The translations under genes were made by a program, and so were the position numbers. From an uncultured Clostridia bacterium (GTDB lineage Bacteria > Bacillota > Clostridia > Christensenellales > UBA1242): a stretch of 11,206 bases of DNA. Shown piece by piece: positions 6,602-11,206 of this stretch (positions are counted from its first letter, which is position 1; each line of letters begins with the position of its first letter). The DNA lies in NCBI GenBank assembly GCA_947303145.1, contig CAMYXB010000024.1, forward strand, positions 1-11,206, written 5' to 3'. The notes under the pieces are model-generated. The model searched no databases, had not been told where the DNA came from, and was given only the letters and a program-made list of their open reading frames with translations.

Positions 6602-7999
6602 TTATAGACTTCTTTCATCTAAGTCTAAAAATTCTTCGTATACTCTGGCGTCTATGCCTTTCTTTTCTACACTATCTAATAAGCCGGCGCCATCTAAAGT
6701 GGATTGCAGTGAAGGTGATGATTGCCCATCAAAATTGGCTATACTTATCTGATGTCTTGTATTTTCCATCTCTTTTTCATTTAGAAGAAAGAACTTTAGT
6801 CTTTCTTTTCCTAAATCCCATGTAGGGTCGCAATAATATGGTCTATCATCTATATATAGTTTACTGATAGAATGGTTGATTTTTGTCAATTCTCTTCCAA
6901 TATTTAATCTATCTGTTCCGCAAAAAACCCGTTCACTATAAATACCCATTTCCGATAGAAAGAAATTAAATAATGCACTAATACCTACGCATACCGATTC
7001 CTTATCAAAAAGAGCATAAAAAGCAGAACGAATGCGATCTCTCAACACTAAATATTCTTTTCCTTTATTTCCTTCTTGTTTCATTGATTTTTCTTGCGCT
7101 GCTTGTTTATCTGCATACTTAATATTATCACAGATATAGCGGTAAATCTTGGATATATTATATATATCGCTTTTATTTTTGTCGCAAACAGTATTTATTA
7201 TATCATCACATCTTTGCTTTAGCATTATCATTTGCGAGGTTGTCAGTGGAGTATTGATGTCATACCAAGTAATATTACTATCAATAAACCATGACTCTTT
7301 TAGTAGTGATGGATAAGAATTGATTAAATATGAAAAAATTGATAGTGTTAATTCTATTTTTACATCTTTATTTTTAGATGCTTTTTTTAGAAGAGAGTGT
7401 ATATTATCCAATTTGTTCAAATTATCACAAAATCGAATAGAAATAATTGATTCATTATCTATTTGGATATTATTTAAGCCATTAACTGCGTAAATATTGC
7501 TATCTAAAAGAAAAAGACTAGAAAGATTCTTTGTATTTATATCCAATTTTTTTATTTTTCTTTGACTTGAAAGAGTTAATTCTTTTAGATTATAACATTT
7601 ATCTAAACCATCCAAATCTTCTAGTTGGTTTTGTTCAAGTTTTTTTCTAGTGCTATCCTTATATTGAGATATTACTTCGTTTACTATATTTTCTGCACCA
7701 CTTGTTGTATCGTTTTCTCTAGATTTAATGTCTTCATATATTTTTTTACCCAAATTTACGTCAACAATATAACTACCTTCAATAAGTAGCGAAGTTAAAT
7801 TGGGCAATTTTTCAATTCCCTTGAGACTTTTCAACCCTCTTCCAGTTGTTATTATATTATGCGTTGATAGTGTTTCTACTTTTGATAGCAAATCATCTGA
7901 CAATGTGTCGCAGTTTTCTATATCCTTGACACCATATTTACCTATTAGTATTGCTTTTACTAAAGCAAATAAAGGCGGATTTTCTTCTCTACTTAACAT
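6602..7999 (-). CDS. LRR-like protein with C-terminal transglutaminase-like domain
   Basis: This encodes a 465-residue protein with no signal peptide or membrane segment, hence predicted cytoplasmic. Residues about 45-82 (GLKSLKGIEKLPNLTSLLIEG) and about 126-200 (LEDLDGLDKCYNLKELTLSS onward) carry irregular leucine-rich-repeat periodicity, split by a charged linker (83-125). Residues about 280-400 match the transglutaminase-like cysteine protease fold: IYRYICDNIKY, then C337 in SVCVGISALFNFFLSEMGI, H376 in INHSISKLYIDDRPYY and D391 in CDPTWD, a plausible Cys-His-Asp triad. Function is unknown: peptidase, peptide cross-linker or ligand binder are all possible. The gene is visibly richer in A+T (AAT, TTT, ATA, TTA codons) than argS or typA, which suggests a different origin or weak selection. 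It has its own terminator and only a weak ribosome site (AGGT about 7 bases upstream). Confidence 0.8.
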   Translation of the reverse strand: MLSREENPPLFALVKAILIGKYGVKDIENCDTLSDDLLSKVETLSTHNIITTGRGLKSLKGIEKLPNLTSLLIEGSYIVDVNLGKKIYEDIKSRENDTTSGAENIVNEVISQYKDSTRKKLEQNQLEDLDGLDKCYNLKELTLSSQRKIKKLDINTKNLSSLFLLDSNIYAVNGLNNIQIDNESIISIRFCDNLNKLDNIHSLLKKASKNKDVKIELTLSIFSYLINSYPSLLKESWFIDSNITWYDINTPLTTSQMIMLKQRCDDIINTVCDKNKSDIYNISKIYRYICDNIKYADKQAAQEKSMKQEGNKGKEYLVLRDRIRSAFYALFDKESVCVGISALFNFFLSEMGIYSERVFCGTDRLNIGRELTKINHSISKLYIDDRPYYCDPTWDLGKERLKFFLLNEKEMENTRHQISIANFDGQSSPSLQSTLDGAGLLDSVEKKGIDARVYEEFLDLDERSL

Positions 8000-8118
8000 A
8001 TCTTATACCTATTTTTACTTCTAACAAAACGTGCCTACTAGATTTATTTGATGACAAACCTTACGACAATCTATTCCTATATCATATTTTTTTCAGAGCA
8101 GAAATAGTTATAAATATT

Positions 8119-8283
8119 TTATTTATCACTATTATCTTCGACATCTTTTTTTTCAAGTGATAAAAATTTTTCTAATTGTTGTCTCATTATTTCCTCATCA
8201 TAAATATCAACAGAAGGGGTAGTAAATTCAAAAGATTTACTTCCCTTTATGTGTTTTACTTTCAAATTTTTTAATTCATCCAT
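8119..8283 (-). pseudogene. short reading frame, probable 3' remnant of a lost gene
   Basis: On the minus strand an ATG at 8283 opens a 54-residue frame that starts MDELKNLKVKHIKG and ends KKDVEDNSDK before TAA at 8121-8119. The frame is open for another 16 codons upstream (to 8331) without an ATG or GTG start, and the ATG lacks a ribosome site. Composition is protein-like (hydrophilic, with EEIMRQQLEKFLSL as a likely helix), so it reads as the C-terminal end of a truncated gene rather than noise. In another frame, 8389 to about 8328 reads as 21 sense codons directly from the tRNA CCA end, hinting at a frameshifted continuation. I do not recognise the family. A genuine small protein is the alternative. 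Confidence 0.35.
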
Positions 8284-8341
8284 TTTTGATAATTTTGATT
8301 TTACTTGTCTAATTTGAAATGTCTCTTCAACTTATACTAAC

Positions 8342-8376
8342 AAAAAACCATTTATCTTTTATTGCTAACAAAGGTT
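8342..8376 (-). terminator. possible terminator after tRNA-Lys
   Basis: On the minus strand AAACCTTT pairs with AAA-T-GGTTT (one bulged T) around a 16-base loop and is followed by a T6 run, beginning about 14 bases after the tRNA CCA end. The stem is short and AT-rich, so the call is weak. Confidence 0.35.
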
Positions 8377-8389
8377 TACTTTTTTTAAC

Positions 8390-8465
8390 TGGTGGATCAC
8401 CGGGGGCTCGAACCCCGGACACCCTGATTAAGAGTCAGGTGCTCTACCAACTGAGCTAGTGATCC
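8390..8465 (-). tRNA. tRNA-Lys (anticodon CTT)
   Basis: The 76-base gene reads GGATCAC at the 5' end (8465-8459), pairing with GTGATCC, then discriminator A and an encoded CCA (8392-8390). The D arm has TAGCTCAGTTGGTAGAGC, the anticodon stem-loop is CCTGA-CTCTTAA-TCAGG with anticodon CTT, and the T arm is CCGGGG-TTCGAGC-CCCCGG. All bases expected to be invariant are present, so this copy should be functional and reads AAG. The likely promoter is the TTGACA/TATTAT pair at 8839-8811, which would give an unusually long leader of about 340 bases carrying a broken tRNA copy. Confidence 0.97.
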
Positions 8466-8508
8466 ATATTATCGTTCCTCGAACTTTTTTTGTTAAGGGT
8501 GTCCGGGG
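8413..8508. repeat. 13-base inverted repeat linking the tRNA T-arm and its leader
   Basis: CCCCGGACACCCT at 8413-8425 (inside tRNA-Lys, variable loop plus 5' side of the T stem) is perfectly complementary to AGGGTGTCCGGGG at 8496-8508, about 31 bases upstream of the tRNA 5' end. In the precursor RNA the leader segment could pair with the T-arm region. The leader also holds GTTCGAG, the same heptamer as the T loop. Confidence 0.75.
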
Positions 8509-8549
8509 AAACCCCTCCGCTACGACATAAAGTCTCCGCCCGCTTTGGC
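8427..8549. repeat. repeat copy A (tRNA 5' half plus upstream flank)
   Basis: This 123-base segment, covering the 5' half of tRNA-Lys and 84 bases upstream of it, recurs at 8663-8785 with the same length and only about 10 differences, clustered in the D-loop part and near 8505-8518. The start-to-start distance is 236 bases. The flank is more GC-rich than the surrounding sequence and has no reading frame that looks coding. Confidence 0.9.
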
Positions 8550-8588
8550 TACAAACTCGCCACTGGCGACTTTGCTTTACGCGTCGCG

Positions 8589-8602
8589 CCCTGATTAAGA
8601 GT
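8589..8602 (-). repeat. third tRNA-Lys anticodon-region fragment
   Basis: CCCTGATTAAGAGT here is identical to 14 bases of the tRNA anticodon region (8422-8435). The bases on its left (CGCGTCGCG) are unrelated to the tRNA, so only the anticodon piece is present. Confidence 0.7.
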
Positions 8603-8670
8603 TGAGGGTGGGAATGTAAAATGCATTTTAACATTCACACACGAAACGAATTAATACAAAGTATTAAGAG
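8594..8670. repeat. 61-base segment bracketed by 8-base direct repeats
   Basis: ATTAAGAG occurs at 8594-8601 and 8663-8670, and the 61 bases between have no counterpart in the tRNA. The segment contains the perfect palindrome AAAATGCATTTT (8618-8629) extended by GAATGT (8612-8617) and ACATTC (8631-8636). The arrangement looks like an insertion with target duplication inside the anticodon loop of a former tRNA copy. Recombination between tRNA fragments is an alternative. Confidence 0.55.
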
Positions 8671-8702
8671 TCAGGTGCTTCTTTCCACTGAGCTAGTGAT
8701 CC
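8663..8702 (-). pseudogene. broken tRNA-Lys 5' half
   Basis: On the minus strand this begins GGATCACTAGCTCAGT as in the true tRNA, has an altered D loop (GGAAAGA in place of TTGGTAG), then AGCACCTGACTCTTAAT, and stops in the anticodon loop. The 3' anticodon stem, T arm and acceptor end are missing, so it cannot be a working tRNA. It is part of repeat copy B. Confidence 0.85.
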
Positions 8703-8785
8703 ATATTATTGTTCCTCGAACTTTTTTTGTTAAGGGTGTCCGATTAACCCCTCTGCTACGACATAAAGTCTCCGCCCGCTTTGGC
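8663..8785. repeat. repeat copy B
   Basis: This is the second copy of the 123-base segment described at 8427-8549, ending at the same CCGCTTTGGC. It lies closer to the predicted promoter than copy A. Its differences from copy A destroy the D loop and the 13-base T-arm complement (CCGATTAA instead of CCGGGGAAA), consistent with decay after duplication. Confidence 0.9.
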
Positions 8786-8803
8786 AAGAAAGTTTATGTT
8801 TAC

Positions 8804-8884
8804 AGACCCCATAATATTACAAATATTTGTCTTTGTCAAGCCCTTTTTTATAAAAAAAGACAATAATTTGTGTATTTGGGGTCT
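8804..8884. repeat. 81-base inverted repeat with outward promoter
   Basis: The ends AGACCCCA (8804-8811) and TGGGGTCT (8877-8884) are perfect complements. Inside, ACAAAT/ATTTGT, TTGTC/GACAA and TTTTTTA/TAAAAAA can pair toward a central turn at 8850-8851. It lies just beyond the yqeY stop but ends without a T-run on either side, so it is not a standard intrinsic terminator. Size and terminal repeats recall a small MITE-like element, although I see no clear target duplication. Confidence 0.6.
8811..8839 (-). promoter_or_regulatory. strong promoter toward tRNA-Lys
   Basis: On the minus strand a perfect TTGACA (8839-8834) and TATTAT (8816-8811, 5 of 6) are separated by exactly 17 bases. It points at the broken tRNA copy and the true tRNA-Lys, with a predicted start near 8804. 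It is the best promoter match in the tRNA region, better placed than the TTAACA/GATAAT pair that abuts the tRNA itself. Confidence 0.7.
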
Positions 8885-8904
8885 AACACATATTTTAAGT
8901 AGGA

Positions 8905-9327
8905 TTAGAATTCTTTAAGAGTGGCATTGACGAGGGACATATCCACTTTTCCAGCATAATTTTCCTTAAAATGCTTCATAACAGCAGGAATGGACTTGTC
9001 ATCTAGGGAAGAGATAATGTCGTGTATTTCTTCTTTGGATAACATCTTGGGCAGATAGACGGCTACTATGCTCTTTTGCTCATCTATTTTCTCCGCCTCA
9101 GCGTTGTTGCCTGCCTTCCTATAACTCTCCGCTTCATCTGTCAATTCTTTTATAGTTTTTTGAATGATAGCCACAAGGTCCATATCAGAGAGATTTTCGC
9201 CCTTTTCTCTTTTCTTCACTTCTTCCATCATTGCCTTGGTCATTACTACAGAATAGATGGCTCGGGCATTGCTATTTTTGCTCTTTATTGCCTCTGTGTT
9301 GGCTTTCTTTATTTCGTCTAGTATCAT
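8905..9327 (-). CDS. yqeY: GatB/YqeY domain protein
   Basis: This 140-residue cytoplasmic helical protein belongs to the YqeY family, related to the tail domain of the amidotransferase subunit GatB that contacts tRNA. Its role as a stand-alone protein is not established; a tRNA-linked task is inferred from the domain. Family marks are the Lys-rich N-terminal helix, the E-S-Y-R-K-A-G stretch, the acidic IDEQKSIVAVYLPKMLS motif (about 82-98) and the C-terminal helical part ending DMSLVNATLKEF. The usual length is about 150; this one is slightly shortened near SSLDDKSIP. Start is supported by AAGGAGA 9-15 bases upstream. It is transcribed away from the divergent lipoprotein gene and is followed by the inverted repeat and the tRNA promoter. 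Confidence 0.9.
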   Translation of the reverse strand: MILDEIKKANTEAIKSKNSNARAIYSVVMTKAMMEEVKKREKGENLSDMDLVAIIQKTIKELTDEAESYRKAGNNAEAEKIDEQKSIVAVYLPKMLSKEEIHDIISSLDDKSIPAVMKHFKENYAGKVDMSLVNATLKEF

Positions 9328-9349
9328 ACCTGTCTCCTTTTATATGCAT

Positions 9350-9378
9350 ATTTTGAGATTTTTTTTGAGATTTGTCAA
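9350..9378 (-). promoter_or_regulatory. promoter of yqeY
   Basis: A perfect TTGACA on the minus strand (9378-9373) is followed after 17 bases by a poor -10, CAAAAT (9355-9350). The predicted start falls about 15-20 bases before the initiation codon, with the ribosome site between. Confidence 0.45.
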
Positions 9379-9410
9379 GTCATTATTTTATGTGAATAAA
9401 ATGATTTGAC
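9374..9410. repeat. imperfect palindrome between divergent promoters
   Basis: GTCAAGTCATTATTTTAT (9374-9391) and ATAAAATGATTTGAC (9396-9410) pair around GTGA with bulged bases and a G-T pair. Its outer ends are the -35 boxes of both divergent promoters, so any protein bound here would touch both. Confidence 0.6.
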
Positions 9411-9434
9411 TAAAAGATGTAAAAAAGATATATT
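9406..9434 (+). promoter_or_regulatory. promoter of the lipoprotein gene
   Basis: TTGACT (9406-9411) and TATATT (9429-9434) each match consensus at 5 of 6 bases with a 17-base spacer. The predicted start near 9441 leaves a short leader with AGAGGA (9444-9449) 5 bases before the ATG at 9455. Confidence 0.7.
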
Positions 9435-9454
9435 TTAATATGTAGAGGAATATT

Positions 9455-10849
9455 ATGAAAAGATTTAGATATATTTTACTTTCTTTTATCCTTTTGGCTC
9501 TTTGCCCCATGCTTGTTGCTTGTGGGGAAAATACATTGGAGAGTGTGCCATGGAGAGCCTCCGCCAATAGTGAGGAGGAGATTATAGATATGGTGGACAC
9601 TCGCACTGAATACATGTTCTCTAGTGGAGTGAGTAGTGCCTCTGTGCCAGTCACATACAAGACCACCATAACCTATACATTCCACAATACCATGGAGGGA
9701 GATATACTGGATAGAGTGGTGAGGGACGAGATTGTGCTCACCATGACCAGATTTAAGGGAGAAGTGTCGCCAAGAGCGAGGTATAGTGTCACCAGATTTG
9801 TTGACGGACAAGTGGTGAGCGAGGCTAGTAGAGTGTATATCAAGAGTGGCTCCAATATGTTATGCTACATAGATTCTGTAGACTATGTGGGCGAGGATAG
9901 AGCGGAGGAGAAGAGTCGAGATATGCTCAGCGAGTATGCCGATGGAGAATATTTCCTAAAACTTGCTGGTGAAGTCATTAAATACAATACCCTTGGCAAC
10001 GCATCGAGAGTGTATACCAAGAATTTCGAGTCTGTCACATACTATATGCTCTCACTTGCCTCTGCAGATAATGTCAACAACGCCAAGAAGATTTTTACTA
10101 GCAATAGAGAAATCTTCGACAATCCATCTCTGCTTGAGATGAAGGACAAGGTGATAGACTCCATATCCAGCATGGACTATCAATATGGGATAAATGATGA
10201 CAGAGAGGGATACCTGTCTTATTTTGCCATGAACTACTCACTTTCTAGATATATTGAGGGGCTTGATGGCGAGAGAGAGACATACCTTGATGTCAGCATG
10301 GTGACGAAACTAGATAAAAAGGGAGAAGAAATAGGCGAAATAGAGGATATAGAGGACAAGGGGGAATACACTTGTGCACATTTCCTCAAAACTGCCACAT
10401 CTCCCACAGGCTACGTGATTTATCGTGAGAGTGAGGGAGAAGATGCCTATCAGCAGATTACAGTGTCATCTAACGGGGATAATAGATTTATCAAAATAGA
10501 GCAGTTTGCCTCTGGTGTGCTGAGTAGTAGCAATATTTACACAATAATAGATGATGAGGTATACATTTTGGACAATACCGAGAGGACTTATACCAAGGTG
10601 ACAGATGACACGTTCTCATTGCCTAGAATATTTTATCTAGATTTCACATGGCCACTTTTGAGTGGAGATAGCGAGCAGAACATATATACATTCGGCACTG
10701 CGGAGGATAATTATAGCCTGCGACTTGAATTAGATAAAGTGTCTTGCGTAATAGTTGGGGAGGAGAATTTCGAGGTGATGGAGTATGAGAGAAGTGTCAA
10801 GAGTGACATGAACATTCTTCTCACTTCTTACACATTGATAGAGCCATGA
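9455..10849 (+). CDS. uncharacterised secreted lipoprotein
   Basis: This 464-residue protein has a type II signal peptide: positive MKRFR, hydrophobic YILLSFILLALCPM, and lipobox LVAC with the lipidated Cys at residue 23 followed by Gly-Glu, so it should be anchored on the outer face of the membrane. The mature part is acidic and rich in Ser, Thr, Tyr and Glu, with alternating beta-like stretches such as VTYKTTITYTF and DEVYILDNTERTYTKV. This vaguely recalls LolA/LppX-type beta-sheet lipoproteins, but I recognise no family. Residues about 300-315 are an acidic run (EEIGEIEDIEDKGE). The ATG and the AGAGGA ribosome site are clear. Its stop overlaps the next gene's start as ATGA, so both are likely made together. 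Ligand and role are unknown. Confidence 0.85.
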   Translation: MKRFRYILLSFILLALCPMLVACGENTLESVPWRASANSEEEIIDMVDTRTEYMFSSGVSSASVPVTYKTTITYTFHNTMEGDILDRVVRDEIVLTMTRFKGEVSPRARYSVTRFVDGQVVSEASRVYIKSGSNMLCYIDSVDYVGEDRAEEKSRDMLSEYADGEYFLKLAGEVIKYNTLGNASRVYTKNFESVTYYMLSLASADNVNNAKKIFTSNREIFDNPSLLEMKDKVIDSISSMDYQYGINDDREGYLSYFAMNYSLSRYIEGLDGERETYLDVSMVTKLDKKGEEIGEIEDIEDKGEYTCAHFLKTATSPTGYVIYRESEGEDAYQQITVSSNGDNRFIKIEQFASGVLSSSNIYTIIDDEVYILDNTERTYTKVTDDTFSLPRIFYLDFTWPLLSGDSEQNIYTFGTAEDNYSLRLELDKVSCVIVGEENFEVMEYERSVKSDMNILLTSYTLIEP

Positions 10850-11206
10850 TAGAGTTTATTCACCAAATCTTCTCCACAGTCTTTGGCGACAACGTAATCC
10901 TCGCCACCATACTTATTAGCATGGTTCCCATCATTGAGGTCAAGGGAGCCATTCCTTTTGCTATGTCTGAGATAATATGGGGCAGTCGTGCTTTAAGCGG
11001 AATGGAAGCCCTCGCTTTTTCACTAATCGGCAGTAGCATCATAGTCCCGCTTCTTGCTCTATTGTATTTCCCTTTGATAAGATGGCTCAAGGGGACGAGG
11101 CCCTTTAGACGTCTTGCAGAAAAAATAGAAAACAGAGTAAATAGACACAAGGATAGAGTGGACGGCAGACTAAAGTCCACTCCCTCTCGCAAGGTTATGC
11201 TCGTCA
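10846..11206 (+). CDS. COG2426-type small multidrug export/membrane protein (partial, 3' end outside window)
   Basis: An open frame of 120 codons runs off the right edge. It begins MIEFIHQIFSTVFGDNVILATILISMVPIIEVKGAIPFAMS, where the E-V-K-G-A-I-P motif (about residues 31-37) matches the E-L/V-R/K-G-A-I-P signature of the Sm_multidrug_ex (PF06695, COG2426) membrane family. A second hydrophobic span (about 55-78, ALAFSLIGSSIIVPLLALLY) and a basic loop with RRLAEKIENRVNRHK follow. Family length is about 150-190, so roughly the last third is missing. Despite the name, transport has not been firmly shown for most members. Translation starts at ATG 10846, overlapping the lipoprotein stop by 4 bases, a sign of coupling. 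Confidence 0.85.
   Translation, partial: MIEFIHQIFSTVFGDNVILATILISMVPIIEVKGAIPFAMSEIIWGSRALSGMEALAFSLIGSSIIVPLLALLYFPLIRWLKGTRPFRRLAEKIENRVNRHKDRVDGRLKSTPSRKVMLV

Noticed and set aside
7951..8160. 69-residue hydrophobic plus-strand reading frame
   Set aside because: It begins antisense to the LRR gene and its hydrophobicity comes from T-rich DNA; no ribosome site is seen.
8468..8495. TTAACA/GATAAT promoter right before tRNA-Lys
   Set aside because: The spacing is 17 bases, but the -10 box ends 2 bases before the tRNA, so transcription would start inside the mature tRNA.
8428..8634. 68-residue minus-strand reading frame ending ITSSVGRAPDS
   Set aside because: Its end is a translation of the tRNA-Lys 5' half and the rest is the duplicated noncoding flank, so it is not a gene.
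8427..8785. CRISPR array
   Set aside because: There are only two long copies of a tRNA-derived segment, with no short evenly spaced repeats and no cas genes.
8621..8866. 81-residue plus-strand reading frame
   Set aside because: It runs across repeat copy B and the inverted repeat in antisense, has no ribosome site and no protein-like pattern.
10860..11192. 110-residue minus-strand reading frame
   Set aside because: The opposite strand encodes the COG2426-type protein with the E-V-K-G-A-I-P motif and an ATGA overlap with the lipoprotein gene.

Overview
The window looks like chromosome from a low-GC Gram-positive bacterium (Bacillota, probably a gut-type Clostridia lineage). The evidence is strong GGAGG-type ribosome sites, a type II-lipobox lipoprotein, an encoded CCA on the tRNA, AGA/ATA-rich codon use, and reading frames that fit the standard bacterial code. 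The lineage call is an inference from these traits and gene families; no marker in the window fixes genus or species.

Layout, left to right. A small XRE-type helix-turn-helix regulator (134-439, +) has its own TATAAT promoter and converges, across a shared terminator hairpin, on a minus-strand cluster. That cluster, read right to left, is argS (arginyl-tRNA synthetase, 6307-4547), a lone bacterial sugar transferase (4478-3717) with a very clean terminator, and then a two-gene unit. The unit is a metallo-beta-lactamase-fold protein with a GNAT-like C-terminus (3610-2342), overlapping typA/bipA (2352-520) by 11 bases. Upstream of argS lies an AT-rich block. It holds a minus-strand gene for a leucine-rich-repeat plus transglutaminase-like protein (7999-6602) and a short minus-strand reading frame that looks like the tail of a lost gene (8283-8119). 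A complete tRNA-Lys(CTT) gene (8465-8390) abuts that block.

Between the tRNA and yqeY (9327-8905) lies about 440 bases of noncoding sequence of mosaic structure. A 123-base segment containing the 5' half of the tRNA and its upstream flank is present twice, 236 bases apart. The second tRNA half is broken in the anticodon loop at an 8-base direct repeat that brackets 61 unrelated bases. The 5' leader of the true tRNA carries a 13-base perfect complement to its variable-loop/T-arm region. A strong minus-strand promoter sits inside an inverted repeat at the yqeY side. yqeY and an uncharacterised lipoprotein gene (9455-10849, +) are divergent, and their -35 boxes form the ends of one imperfect palindrome. 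The lipoprotein gene overlaps by ATGA the start of a COG2426-type small multidrug export/membrane protein that runs off the right edge.

Functionally, most genes are housekeeping (translation: argS, typA, tRNA-Lys, probably yqeY). The accessory or less described items are the MBL-GNAT fusion, the cytoplasmic LRR-transglutaminase protein, the tRNA-derived mosaic and the lipoprotein/exporter pair. I see no CRISPR array, no transposase and no recognisable defence system, so no complete new system is claimed.
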